64,000 nt of DNA from Ardenticatenaceae bacterium (GTDB lineage Bacteria; Chloroflexota; Anaerolineae; Promineifilales; Promineifilaceae). The translations under genes were made by a program, and so were the position numbers. Shown piece after piece: positions 7,863-15,728 of this stretch. Numbering within the stretch: position 1 is the first letter of the stretch; every line of letters starts with the position of its first letter. Under the pieces are notes generated by a model, which searched no databases, was not told where the DNA came from, and saw only the letters and a list, made by a program, of their open reading frames with translations. Where the stretch lies: NCBI GenBank assembly GCA_020634315.1, contig JACKBV010000008.1, forward strand, positions 75,201 through 139,200, read 5' to 3'.

Positions 7863-9209
7863 CTATGGCACATCCATTGCACAGCGAATGCCGCGAAACG
7901 ACGTACTTGTCGTTGGCGTAATTGTGCCCCGGTTCGCGGCGCGGGCATAATGCTGATAATTGGCATAGCTGCCGCTGCGCAGCACCTTTTCACCGGTCGG
8001 CGACGAATCAGGGCCAGGCGGATCAGCATAAGGTGACACCGTATAGTAAGCGGGATCAAACCAATCCGCCACGTATTCCCACACGCTGCCCGCCATATCT
8101 TGAATGCCATAAGGGCTGGCTCCGGCGGGATATTGCCCCACCGGGCGCAGCGATTCGCTGCCACGATCCTGCGTGTTCGCACGGCTGCTGTCAAACGTGT
8201 CGCCCCAGGGGAAGATACGGCCGTCTTCGCCACGCGCCGCCTTTTCCCATTCCGCCTCCGTCGGCAGCCGCCCATCTATCCAACTGCAATAAGTACGCGC
8301 ATCATACCAACTCACGTTAACCACCGGATATGCGCCAAACGTTGGCTGCTCGTAATAATTGGCGCGGCTGTATGTGCCGCCGCCGCTTTCCGGTTCCGCA
8401 CAAACCCCGGCTGTGACACAAGCGCGATATTCGTCATTGGTCACTTCCGTCTCTGCCATGTAAAAGGCAGAGACAAACACAATGTGCTGCGGCATTTCGC
8501 TGGCAAACTCGGCACGCGGGCAAGATTCACCATCCGGGCTGAGATCGCACAAAGCAACGGCCGCATCCACCTGCGCCGATGTGCTGCCCATCAAGAATTC
8601 TCCGGCAGGAACCAGGCGCATCAGTTTGCCATCGCTGGCGGTTAACGTGAGGGGATAAGCGGGCGTGGTTGAGGGGGTAACGCTGGGAGTTGGAGTGGGC
8701 ACGGCCGTTGCGGCGGGAACGGCCGTTTCAGTAGGAATCGACGCCTCGGATGCTGGCAGTGTGGGCAGTGGCGTCAATGTGGGCAATGGTGTTGTGCTGG
8801 GCGGCAGCCCAACCACGTCATCGGGCAGCGGCGTTGACTGCGGTGCAGCATCAGAGGCGCTGCGTGTCGGCAAGGCCAGGGTTTCGCCCTCAGAAACGGC
8901 CGTTTCCGGCCCCCGCTGCCGCCACCAGAAAAACGCGGCCACAGCCACCAGCAGCAGCAAAGCAACGCCAATCGCGACCCATGGCAAACGCCTTTGTTGA
9001 GAATGGGGTTTGGTTGTGGATTGTGGTGGGGAAACGGCCGTACTCGTCATGGTGCCGCGATTAAGCAAATCCCGATCCAACGATTGTGGCAGCCACACCG
9101 ACGAAACAGAAACCGGCGTGCCGCCAATTCCGCACGCAGCGCCCGTTCGACAGCCTGTGCTACCTCCTCCGCCGTTTGGTAACGCGCCTCTGGCTCTTTT
9201 TCCAGGCAA
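7863..9209 (-). CDS. TM segment, linker and formylglycine-enzyme-like domain of a kinase (fragment 3 of 3)
   Basis: C-terminal part of the kinase started at 9975. Real sequence begins near GTPVSVSSVWLPQSL; the first 30 residues or so are out of frame. A membrane segment (PWVAIGVALLLLVAVAAFFWW) leads to a long Pro/Thr linker and a C-terminal FGE-sulfatase/SUMF1-like domain (VPAGEFLMGS, VTNDEYRACV, VSWYDARTYCSW, GRLPTEAEWEKAARG, GSVWEYVADW). The motif near the end reads RSGSYANYQHYARAANR where catalytic FGEs carry Cys (CRxAxR), so sulfatase activation is unlikely and a binding role more so. C-terminal FGE-like domains on kinases are known in several phyla. Confidence 0.8.
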   Translation of the reverse strand: MPGKRARGALPNGGGGSTGCRTGAACGIGGTPVSVSSVWLPQSLDRDLLNRGTMTSTAVSPPQSTTKPHSQQRRLPWVAIGVALLLLVAVAAFFWWRQRGPETAVSEGETLALPTRSASDAAPQSTPLPDDVVGLPPSTTPLPTLTPLPTLPASEASIPTETAVPAATAVPTPTPSVTPSTTPAYPLTLTASDGKLMRLVPAGEFLMGSTSAQVDAAVALCDLSPDGESCPRAEFASEMPQHIVFVSAFYMAETEVTNDEYRACVTAGVCAEPESGGGTYSRANYYEQPTFGAYPVVNVSWYDARTYCSWIDGRLPTEAEWEKAARGEDGRIFPWGDTFDSSRANTQDRGSESLRPVGQYPAGASPYGIQDMAGSVWEYVADWFDPAYYTVSPYADPPGPDSSPTGEKVLRSGSYANYQHYARAANRGTITPTTSTSFRGIRCAMDVP

Positions 9210-9634
9210 GTCGCCACCACCTGCCGCGTCTCCGGTGTCAGGTCGTGGCGAATGGATTCCAGAGGTGGCGGCGGCTCGTACACTTGTTTATGCAGCACGG
9301 CAATGGATTCTGTCGCTTCAAACGGCCGTTGCCCAGACAGCAGTTCATACAAAATGACGCCAAGCGAATATAAGTCGGAACGGCCGTCTAATGCTGTGCC
9401 ACGCACCTGCTCCGGCGACATGTAATGCGGCGTCCCAATCAAGTTGCCGGTCTGCGTCAGGCGCGTGCCGCCCTGCACAACCGCAATCCCCAAATCCACC
9501 AACACAGGCGTGCCATCGCTGCGCAGCAAAATATTGCCCGGCTTCAAATCCCGATGCACAACGCCAGCGCGATGCGCCACCGACAAAGCCACAGCAATCT
9601 GGCGCATAATGGTCAACGCCTGCTCCGTCGGCAC
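9047..9634 (-). CDS. Ser/Thr protein kinase C-lobe (fragment 2 of 3)
   Basis: Contains HRDLKPGN, VDLGIA (DLG form), GTPHYMSPEQV and the C-lobe through LEKEPEARYQTAEEVAQAV. It follows 9613-9975 after a 1-nt loss and passes into the FGE fragment near 9125 after another. It is closely related to the kinase lobes at 2873-3871 and 10011-12212 (same GTPHYMSPEQ, same AVLHKQVYE stretch), so the three arose by duplication. Confidence 0.75.
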   Translation of the reverse strand: MPTEQALTIMRQIAVALSVAHRAGVVHRDLKPGNILLRSDGTPVLVDLGIAVVQGGTRLTQTGNLIGTPHYMSPEQVRGTALDGRSDLYSLGVILYELLSGQRPFEATESIAVLHKQVYEPPPPLESIRHDLTPETRQVVATCLEKEPEARYQTAEEVAQAVERALRAELAARRFLFRRCGCHNRWIGICLIAAP

Positions 9635-9975
9635 CAGTTTGCGCGTGCGGCAAACTCTTTCAGTTTGTCACTGAGGGAACCGCCATCAATGTACTGCATG
9701 GCGATGTACGGCTGGCGCGATGGGGTGAAGCCAGTGTTGTAAACCTGCACGATGTTCGGATGCTCAAGTCGGGCGACGGTTTGCGCTTCGCGGCGAAAGC
9801 GCTGCGTGAATTCCGTGTCCTGGGTCAGCACATCGAGCATCACCTTCAGCGCCACTTGCCGCTGCAAATCGACATCCTCAGCCAGATAGACATCGGCCAT
9901 GCCGCCACGCGCAATGTGGCGCAGGATGTGGTAATGGTCAATTTGCTGTCCTACCAGGTTTTGCGTGTCACTCAT
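9613..9975 (-). CDS. Ser/Thr protein kinase N-lobe (fragment 1 of 3)
   Basis: N-terminus of the kinase-FGE fusion, starting MSDTQNLVGQQID. The Gly-rich loop is ARGGMADVYLAED, the catalytic Lys lies in VALKVM, the C-helix region is RFRREAQTVARLEHPNIV and the hinge is PYIAMQYIDGGSL. The frame is lost about 20 residues later. The whole gene runs 9975-7863, about 700 codons, 35 nt after the upstream kinase gene. Confidence 0.75.
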   Translation of the reverse strand: MSDTQNLVGQQIDHYHILRHIARGGMADVYLAEDVDLQRQVALKVMLDVLTQDTEFTQRFRREAQTVARLEHPNIVQVYNTGFTPSRQPYIAMQYIDGGSLSDKLKEFAARANWCRRSRR

Positions 9976-10010
9976 GTCATCCCTCCAATTGCAGCATCAG
10001 CCATCTGGCC

Positions 10011-12212
10011 TCAAGGAAGCGCACAATCTTGCAGCCGCTCTTGCCATATCCAGCCAATGTCACCACCGGCAACGGCCGTTACCAGCCACCACTGCCCCTG
10101 ATCATCCGTATCAAGGCGAATTGGCCCGGTTACAGGGCCATCGTTAATGGTCAGTTCGGCTCCCTCTGCCAGACTGGCGACAATCTGCCCCGTTTGCACA
10201 TTGGGCTGGCTCCACAAACGCGCTTCCGGGCCAGCGGTAACGGCCGTACCCACCGTCCAGGCACAAGCTGTCGTCACCAATGACTGCGGCGCAACCCATG
10301 AAGGATAGCTGCCTCGCTCAGTGAGCAAGCGCACGCCGCTGCCATCGTCGTTCATGATGTAAATGAGACCGATATTGTCACGGTCACGCGTAAAAAGGAT
10401 ACGGCCGTCTGTCGTCCAGCTTTGCCCCCATTCATAATCCTCACTGTTAAACAAAATGCGGCGGCCGCTGCCATCCGCATTCATGACGAACAGCGCCGGA
10501 TCATTGCCGACAGCCAGCGACAAAAAGAGAATCTGGCGGCCGTCTGGCGACCATTCCGGCGACCAATCGCCAATGCTGTTGTCGGTCAACTGCCGCGAAG
10601 CGCCGCCATCCAGGGCAACGGTATACAATTCCCAGGTGGCCGCGTTGAGCGTGCCCGCATTAAACGCAAACTGGTTATCCACCGACCAACTCGGATGCCC
10701 CACACGCAAATCATTAAACGTCACCTGGCGCAAATTTCCGCCGTCAACATCCATCACATAAATCTCAAAGTCGCCATCGCGATCTGACAAAAAGGCAATT
10801 TGCTGGCTGTCTGGCGACCAGGTTGGCAGGCGGTCTTCGCCAGCATCATAGGTGAGGCGGCGTTCAGCGCCGCTGTCCAGGTCGAGCACGTAAATTTCCC
10901 AGTTGCCGTCCCGGTCTGATTGGAAGGCAATTTGTGTGCCGTCGGGCGCGGCACGCGGATATTGGTCGGTGGCGCTGTTAGCGGTTAACGGCCGTTGCCC
11001 ACCGCCATACTCATCCATGATGTAAATATCATAGTCGCCATCCCGGTCTGATTGAAACACCACCTGCCCTGGCCCGCTCACGGAAACGGCCGTTGGCAAA
11101 GGCGTTGGCGTGATAGGCGTCTCTGTCGGTTCATTGGTTGTCGTCGGTGTTGGCGGCAATGCCGTCAACGTCGGCAAAGGCGTCAAGGTGGACTGCGCTG
11201 CTGTGACCTCGGCGACCACAGGCAGCGCCACCGTAGCAGTCGGGATGCGCGTTGGCGTGAAAACGGTGCTTTGCGTATCTTCGCGCAAGCGCGGGTAAAC
11301 GATTGCCACCACGATTGCCAGCAGCAGCACAACCAGAACAGCAGCCGCGCCCCATACCCAGGGCGGCGTGCCGCCGCAGTTCGGGGGCATCGTGGCCAAG
11401 GGAGTAAGCGGCTGCACCACGTTGTGGCGCGTGATGGTCTGGTTCAAGGGAATGGCATCACTGCCATAAACCATGCCCGGCACAAGATGCTGCTCGGCAG
11501 CCAAAGCCGCATCAATTGCCTGGCGCAAAGCTGCGGCATCTGCCCAACGCGCACCTGGCTCTTTGTGCAAACAAATATCCACCAGTTGCAGCGTGGCGGG
11601 TTGCAAATCGGGGCGCAGTCGCGAAAGCGGCGGCGGCGCTTCGTAGACATGCTTATGCAGCACGGCCACCGGGCTGTCGCCTTGAAAAGGGACGCTGCCG
11701 GTCAACAATTCGTAGAGGATGATGCCCAGCGAATAAATGTCGGAACGGCCGTCGATGGCTTGCGTGCCGCTGGCCTGCTCCGGCGACATGTAATGCGGCG
11801 TGCCCATGATGTTGCCCGTGTGCGTCAGGCGCGAAGCGGTGGAGACAGAGGCAATGCCCAAATCGGTTAACACGGGAATGCCGTTGGTGTGCAGCAGCAC
11901 ATTGCTGGGCTTCAAATCGCGATGCACAATGCCGGCCGCGTGCGCCACCACCAACGCATCGGCAATCTGGCGGATGAGAATGAGGGTAACGGCCGTTGTC
12001 AAAACCTGGTTTTGCGCCGCCAGTTCCAGCAGCTTTTGTTGAAGCGTGCCGCCATTGATGTACTGCATCGCCAGATAAGGCTGTCCGGTAGGCGCGGTGC
12101 CGGTACGATAGACCTGCACAATATTGGGATGGGTCAACTGCGCCGTTGCCTGCGCCTCGCGCCGAAAGCGGGCCACAAACTCCTCGTCTTGCAGCAGCAT
12201 AGGCTGCAACAC
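10011..12212 (-). CDS. Transmembrane Ser/Thr kinase with TolB-like propeller and SH3-like tail
   Basis: All but the first 45 or so residues of a kinase; the N-terminus is at 12134-12343. Numbering from this fragment: hinge PYLAMQYINGG 45-55, HRD 97-99, DLG 117-119, GTPHYMSPEQ 137-146, one membrane segment at about 287-306, Thr/Pro linker 318-392, then PD40/TolB-like blades (SDRDGDYDIYIMD, SDRDGNWEIYVLD, SDRDGDFEIYVMD) to about 640 and a C-terminal SH3b-like stretch (EARLWSQPNVQTGQIVASL). It probably senses an extracellular ligand through the propeller and phosphorylates cytoplasmic partners. A 1-nt loss at the catalytic Lys codon separates it from its N-terminus. Confidence 0.85.
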   Translation of the reverse strand: MLQPMLLQDEEFVARFRREAQATAQLTHPNIVQVYRTGTAPTGQPYLAMQYINGGTLQQKLLELAAQNQVLTTAVTLILIRQIADALVVAHAAGIVHRDLKPSNVLLHTNGIPVLTDLGIASVSTASRLTHTGNIMGTPHYMSPEQASGTQAIDGRSDIYSLGIILYELLTGSVPFQGDSPVAVLHKHVYEAPPPLSRLRPDLQPATLQLVDICLHKEPGARWADAAALRQAIDAALAAEQHLVPGMVYGSDAIPLNQTITRHNVVQPLTPLATMPPNCGGTPPWVWGAAAVLVVLLLAIVVAIVYPRLREDTQSTVFTPTRIPTATVALPVVAEVTAAQSTLTPLPTLTALPPTPTTTNEPTETPITPTPLPTAVSVSGPGQVVFQSDRDGDYDIYIMDEYGGGQRPLTANSATDQYPRAAPDGTQIAFQSDRDGNWEIYVLDLDSGAERRLTYDAGEDRLPTWSPDSQQIAFLSDRDGDFEIYVMDVDGGNLRQVTFNDLRVGHPSWSVDNQFAFNAGTLNAATWELYTVALDGGASRQLTDNSIGDWSPEWSPDGRQILFLSLAVGNDPALFVMNADGSGRRILFNSEDYEWGQSWTTDGRILFTRDRDNIGLIYIMNDDGSGVRLLTERGSYPSWVAPQSLVTTACAWTVGTAVTAGPEARLWSQPNVQTGQIVASLAEGAELTINDGPVTGPIRLDTDDQGQWWLVTAVAGGDIGWIWQERLQDCALP

Positions 12213-12343
12213 CTGAGCACAACTGTACGCTCCAACCCAATGTCGTCAGCCAGGTAAACATTAGCCATGCCGCCACGCGCCAAATGCTGCGTTACGCGGT
12301 AGCCATCAAACTCCAGACCGACTAACTTTGCTGTGTCTGTCAT
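12134..12343 (-). CDS. N-terminus of the TolB-kinase (frameshifted)
   Basis: Starts MTDTAKLVGLEFDGYRV with the Gly-rich loop ARGGMANVYLADD. After ERTVVL the frame goes wrong. Restoring one A in CTCAGGTG (to CTCAAGGTG) gives VVLKVLQPML and joins it to 10011-12212, recovering the catalytic Lys. The start is 14 nt after the PP2C gene, suggesting one operon. Confidence 0.7.
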   Translation of the reverse strand: MTDTAKLVGLEFDGYRVTQHLARGGMANVYLADDIGLERTVVLRCCSLCCCKTRSLWPAFGARRRQRRS

Positions 12344-12357
12344 ACCTTGTATCCAAT

Positions 12358-12693
12358 TTACGGTTCGCAGCCAGTTTCGGGCATATCGCCGAGGTTAATG
12401 TCTAAGACCCAACCTTCGATTTCTGGCTCACTAACGGAACGCACTTTACGGAACTGGTTCTCAATACAGGCCGCATCTGGTCCTGCAACGGTACGCGCTT
12501 CTAATTGTAACACCTGAACCTGTGTTCCGGCAGTAAATGCCTCGCTGGCAAATTGATCGCAGTCGCTGTTGTCGAGCTGGGCATCTGTCCAGACGAAGGT
12601 GCTGTCGAAAAGTACGCAAGCCATTGCTGCGGGTGTGGCCGTGGGCACGGCCGTTTCCGTCGGCGGCGGCGTGTTTTCGTCATGGTAGGGCAA
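12358..12693 (-). CDS. Extracellular tail of PP2C phosphatase (fragment 4 of 4)
   Basis: C-terminal piece of the phosphatase gene 13657-12358. It begins with a Thr/Pro/Ala linker (PPPTETAVPTATPAA) and ends in about 85 residues with four Cys and an ending resembling an SH3b-like or small disulfide domain (RKVRSVSEPEIEGWVLDINL). The function of this tail is unknown. It follows the membrane segment in 12501-13004 after a frame change near 12690-12720, next to an AACGGCCGTT copy. Confidence 0.55.
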   Translation of the reverse strand: MPYHDENTPPPTETAVPTATPAAMACVLFDSTFVWTDAQLDNSDCDQFASEAFTAGTQVQVLQLEARTVAGPDAACIENQFRKVRSVSEPEIEGWVLDINLGDMPETGCEP

Positions 12694-13004
12694 TGGTAGA
12701 CGTCGCCTGGGGAACGGCCGTTACCGTGACCGTAGGCATCATTCACCGCAGGCAAAGGAGTTGGGGCCGCTGTCGTTGGCGCAGTGCCCTCTTCCGGGAC
12801 ATCGTTTCCGCCAAGCAGGCGCGGCAGCAGCAGCGCCAGCGCCACAAGCACAAGCGCAGCCAACGCCAACCAGGGCAGCCATTTGGGACGGGAGCGGCGA
12901 TTTGCCACGCCAGCAATCTCGCCGCAACGCACCACAACGGCTGTGATATTGTCGCTCGCTTCATGGGAAACGGCCGTTTTGATCAAACTTTCTGCCGCTG
13001 CCAA
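12501..13004 (-). CDS. PP2C phosphatase C-terminal motif and TM segment (fragment 3 of 4)
   Basis: Begins with the last PP2C helix and the metal-binding SDNIT motif (HEASDNITAVVVRC), then a basic region and one membrane segment (WLPWLALAALVLVALALLLP). Real sequence in this frame starts upstream of its first ATG-like codon (LTEQSALAAAESLIK); a lost T in a T run near 13020 separates it from fragment 2. After about 12720 this frame is out of phase and meaningless. Confidence 0.65.
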   Translation of the reverse strand: MAAAESLIKTAVSHEASDNITAVVVRCGEIAGVANRRSRPKWLPWLALAALVLVALALLLPRLLGGNDVPEEGTAPTTAAPTPLPAVNDAYGHGNGRSPGDVYHCPTMTKTRRRRRKRPCPRPHPQQWLAYFSTAPSSGQMPSSTTATAINLPARHLLPEHRFRCYN

Positions 13005-13018
13005 TGCTGACTGCTCCG

Positions 13019-13246
13019 TTAAACCATCTCAATCTCCGCCACAGGCACAGCATCGTACAGGCCATCACAAAGCAGCAAGATGTCATAGGGCTGCAAGGTG
13101 TACGGGCGCGACAAATGCACCTCAATATCCATCTTGTTGCCCAAAACTTGTGTAACCACATTGCGCAGTTCATGGTTGGCGGCTTGTTCAGTCGTGATCA
13201 GGCCCGCTTCCACCTGCTTTTGCACCCAGGTGTCGTCGCGCGTCAT
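13019..13246 (-). CDS. PP2C phosphatase central part (fragment 2 of 4)
   Basis: Contains the PP2C core region RPYTLQPYDILLLCDGLYDAV, with the DG of the metal-binding aspartate motif, preceded by a helix typical of bacterial PP2C (TRDDTWVQKQVEAG, then HELRNVVTQVLG). Upstream, in a different frame, VGDARATWYDKRLRRM can be read (13247-13290), matching the VGDSR motif of PP2C. It is joined to neighbours by at least two indels. Confidence 0.65.
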   Translation of the reverse strand: MTRDDTWVQKQVEAGLITTEQAANHELRNVVTQVLGNKMDIEVHLSRPYTLQPYDILLLCDGLYDAVPVAEIEMV

Positions 13247-13303
13247 GCGCCGCAGGCGTTTGTCGTACCATGTAGCACGGGCATCGCCAACAGGCCACGT
13301 AAA

Positions 13304-13657
13304 TTAGCCCGTCATCTTGCACGGCGGCGATGATGGTACAGCCATGCGGCCACCGCCACGTGCTTGCGCTTCATCGTAAACGGCCGTATTCGCCTGCAAC
13401 AAAGCAAACTTCAACGCCGCTTGAATCGCCTCGCCGCGCTGCCGCGCCTGATAAAAAGCCTCAGCGGCAACGCGCACAGCCAGCTCGGACGCCGCCGCGC
13501 CATGCTCTTGCCCACCGACACCATCGGCCACAATGTACAACGCGCCCAAATGCGTGGGGTCTGTCGGCTGCGGAATAAAAAAAGCGTCTTCGTTTGCTTT
13601 GCGCACCGGGCCTGTATCCGAAGCGGCCCCAATCAAACGATGGTCGTAATTTTTCAC
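13304..13657 (-). CDS. PP2C-type Ser/Thr phosphatase N-terminus (fragment 1 of 4)
   Basis: Starts MKNYDHRLIGAASDTGPVRKANEDAFF: SDTGxVRxxNEDA is the first PP2C metal motif, and YIVADGVGGQEHGAAAS the second. PP2C enzymes remove phosphate from Ser/Thr and here would oppose the neighbouring kinases. The frame fails at GGRMAV; shifted by one base it continues TIIAAVQDDG, as expected for the family. The whole gene is about 430 codons with at least four indels. It starts 63 nt beyond the vWA gene. Confidence 0.75.
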   Translation of the reverse strand: MKNYDHRLIGAASDTGPVRKANEDAFFIPQPTDPTHLGALYIVADGVGGQEHGAAASELAVRVAAEAFYQARQRGEAIQAALKFALLQANTAVYDEAQARGGGRMAVPSSPPCKMTG

Positions 13658-13719
13658 GTGTTATCTCCTGAATACAGATTCTCGCTCATTGCTCGCGCAA
13701 CGAGACACAGCAATCTGCC

Positions 13720-15138
13720 TTATCTGCGCCGTCTGCCAAGCAGGCCAATGAGCAGCAGTAATACCACAACACCCCCACCCCCTACCAGGAAAAGTGGGTT
13801 AAAACCCAGCTGTTGTTCTCCCTGGCACAGCCAATCGCAGACGGCAATGGCAATGGGAAATTCATATTGGCCTACGTGGGGCGGCACGGCCGTATCAATC
13901 ACTTCAACAAACAAGGTGTGTCGTCCTGGGGGCACATCGCTCGTTTGCCAAACGACCTCCCAGGGAGGAGCCGCCGCGGCGAGTACGGCCGTTTCGGCAT
14001 CATCCAAATAATAGTTCACGGCAGCGAGCGGTTGACGCGCATGAATGGTGGGCAGCAGCGAAATTGTCCCCAACAGCGGGATTGCCGGGGACAGCGGCAC
14101 GCGAACACCATCGGCGGCAATGGCGTAAACGGCCGTTACCTGCGGCGTCAGCGGATAACGGGCGATAAAATTGGCCGTCATCTCCGTGCCATCGGCCACA
14201 GCCAGCGTCACCTGATGTGCCACATTATCGGCAGGCAAGGCCGAGGTATAGCTAAACTGATATTTTTGGCGCAGCTGCGCGGCCACATCGGCAAAAAAAG
14301 CAGCCAACTGGGCCGGGTCTGTCGCCTGGCGATAGGTGCCACCTGTATAGCGAGCCGCCCGCTGCAAAAAATCAATGTCGGCGGCAGCGCCATTGCCCCA
14401 GGCCACTGTGTACAGCGGCACTTGCGCCTGTCGTGCCGCTTCGATGGCGGCATCGGCGTTGGTGTCTGTGCTGCCAGAACCTCCGTCAACGGCCGTATCC
14501 CGTCCGTTGGTAATCAAAATCACGGCACGACGCGCATACTGTCCCGATGTTGACATCATTTGTACGCCGCGAAACAGCGCGTCGTAAAGCGGCGTGCCGC
14601 TGGGAGCGGTCGCTTGCAGCAAGTTAATCTGGTTAATGAGTGCGCCCTCATCATTGGTAAAGGCCATCTCTTGCGCTTCGATGCCCGTACCGGCAACGGC
14701 GCCACGAAAGGCAATCACGCCAGACTCGTCGTGCTGCCCTAACACATCGTATAACGTGATAACGGCACCACGTAAAGCAGTTATTTCTTCTTGCATTGGC
14801 CCGCTTGCATCGAGCAGCAGCAAAATGGAGAGGGGTTCTGTGTCGTCGGCAATGTCGGCAAAATCGAAGGTTGAGAGAGGCTGTCCATCTTCCGACAATG
14901 TAAAATCGGCGGCCGTTAAGCCCGGCACGGGCACATTAAATTCGTTCAGTAATACGGCTTCCAGGCTCAAGAAGGGGAATTCGTCATCTTGCACTTGTGG
15001 CGTTTCATCATTCTCGATGGAGATGAGTGTGACACGTCGCTGTTCGCCCTGGGCGATAACGGCCGTTTCCCCCACCAGCAAGCCAACAAATCCCAATAAT
15101 GAAGCCAGACCCAACCATACCCTTGCTTTCCACATCAT
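13720..15138 (-). CDS. Membrane-anchored von Willebrand factor A domain protein
   Basis: 472 residues, intact. An N-terminal signal (RVWLGLASLLGFVGLLVGETAV) precedes an exported region that opens with a GxTAADFxLxEDG domain, often found before vWA domains. The vWA domain (about 95-300) has MIDAS-like elements LLLDASGPM, SGTPLYDAL and LITNGRDT; the third residue of DxSxS is not Ser, so metal binding may be altered. An immunoglobulin-like region follows (NYYLDDAETAV), then a C-terminal membrane segment and RRRR. It is the first gene of the minus-strand island; vWA, PP2C, kinase and FHA genes often co-occur. Confidence 0.85.
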   Translation of the reverse strand: MMWKARVWLGLASLLGFVGLLVGETAVIAQGEQRRVTLISIENDETPQVQDDEFPFLSLEAVLLNEFNVPVPGLTAADFTLSEDGQPLSTFDFADIADDTEPLSILLLLDASGPMQEEITALRGAVITLYDVLGQHDESGVIAFRGAVAGTGIEAQEMAFTNDEGALINQINLLQATAPSGTPLYDALFRGVQMMSTSGQYARRAVILITNGRDTAVDGGSGSTDTNADAAIEAARQAQVPLYTVAWGNGAAADIDFLQRAARYTGGTYRQATDPAQLAAFFADVAAQLRQKYQFSYTSALPADNVAHQVTLAVADGTEMTANFIARYPLTPQVTAVYAIAADGVRVPLSPAIPLLGTISLLPTIHARQPLAAVNYYLDDAETAVLAAAAPPWEVVWQTSDVPPGRHTLFVEVIDTAVPPHVGQYEFPIAIAVCDWLCQGEQQLGFNPLFLVGGGGVVVLLLLIGLLGRRRR

Positions 15139-15153
15139 ACAGTTGCCTACTTC

Positions 15154-15253
15154 GAAAATAACTTAACGCAAAGATGCAGAGAAAAAGAGAATTCCCGTGT
15201 TCTTCGCGCATTTTCATTCATGGTAGTCGGCGATAACCAGTGAAATCTCCTCG
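15154..15253. repeat. Direct repeat block, copy A
   Basis: Shares long identical stretches with 15511-15617: ACTTAACGCAAAGA, GATGCAGAGAAAAAGAGAA, TTCCCGTGTTCTTCGCGCAT and TTTTCATTCA, ending at TCTCCTC. It lies in the upstream region of the vWA gene. The source of the repeat is unknown. Confidence 0.75.
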
Positions 15254-15260
15254 AAAAAAG

Positions 15261-15314
15261 CCTCCCGGAGGTTCATCTCATGCGGCAAGCCTTCCATTGA
15301 CAACCTCCGGGAGG
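15261..15314. repeat. REP-like inverted repeat, copy 2
   Basis: CCTCCCGGAGGTT at 15261-15273 and AACCTCCGGGAGG at 15302-15314 with a 28-nt loop, as at 1238-1291. It is flanked by TTGGTTTTC on the right and AAAAAAG on the left, as in the other copies. Confidence 0.85.
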
Positions 15315-15411
15315 TTGGTTTTCCTTTATTGTGGTGAGCAATCGCCCATGTTGTCTCCTATGTAAATCGGATTGTTAATCCGATAGTCGGATTGGCAATC
15401 CGACCTACGAG

Positions 15412-15465
15412 CCTCCCGGAGGTTCGTCTCATGTGGCGAACGTTCCACTGACAACCTCCGGGAGG
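15412..15465. repeat. REP-like inverted repeat, copy 3
   Basis: Same 13-bp arms (15412-15424 and 15453-15465) and 28-nt loop. It is followed by TTTTCATTCATGGTGGTGCG and TACCACGCATGTTGTC, which reappear in reverse orientation at 60583-60618. Confidence 0.85.
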
Positions 15466-15510
15466 TTGGTTTTCATTCATGGTGGTGCGTACCACGCATG
15501 TTGTCCCCTT

Positions 15511-15617
15511 CGGAAATAACTTAACGCAAAGACGCAAAGATGCAGAGAAAAAGAGAATTCCCGTGTTCTTCGCGCATTTTCATTCACGGTGATCGGCGAT
15601 AGCCGATGACGTCTCCT
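15511..15617. repeat. Direct repeat block, copy B
   Basis: Second copy of the block at 15154-15253, with a few changes (an extra GACGCAAA and AGCCGATGACG near the end). It lies 110 nt before the transporter start codon. Confidence 0.7.
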
Positions 15618-15728
15618 CAGAGAAGAATTTAACACAAAGAAACGAAGGATGAAAGGCACAAAAGCGGAAATCTATGCTACACTTCTGCCCGTTCGTGGCT
15701 TACCGCACCCACGAAAAAGGATACCCCC

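Larger units (their letters stand above)
15139..15728. other. 590-nt spacer made of dispersed repeats
   Basis: No gene seen. Between the divergent vWA and transporter genes lie two copies of the REP-like inverted repeat, a GGATTGGCAATCCGACCTAC module (15389-15408) that recurs upstream of pstC at 60.6 kb, and a block of about 100 nt present twice (15154-15253 and 15511-15617, starting near AACTTAACGCAAAGA and containing AATTCCCGTGTTCTTCGCGC). The promoter of the transporter is likely near 15678 (TACACT). Confidence 0.75.

Noticed and set aside
460..13657. Programmed ribosomal frameshifting at ACGGCCGT sites
   Set aside because: Most copies inside genes cause no frame change, shifts are of both signs, and many lie away from the word. 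Errors or decay explain them better.
1238..15465. Insertion sequence bounding the kinase island
   Set aside because: No transposase-like gene in or near the repeats; they look like short non-coding elements.
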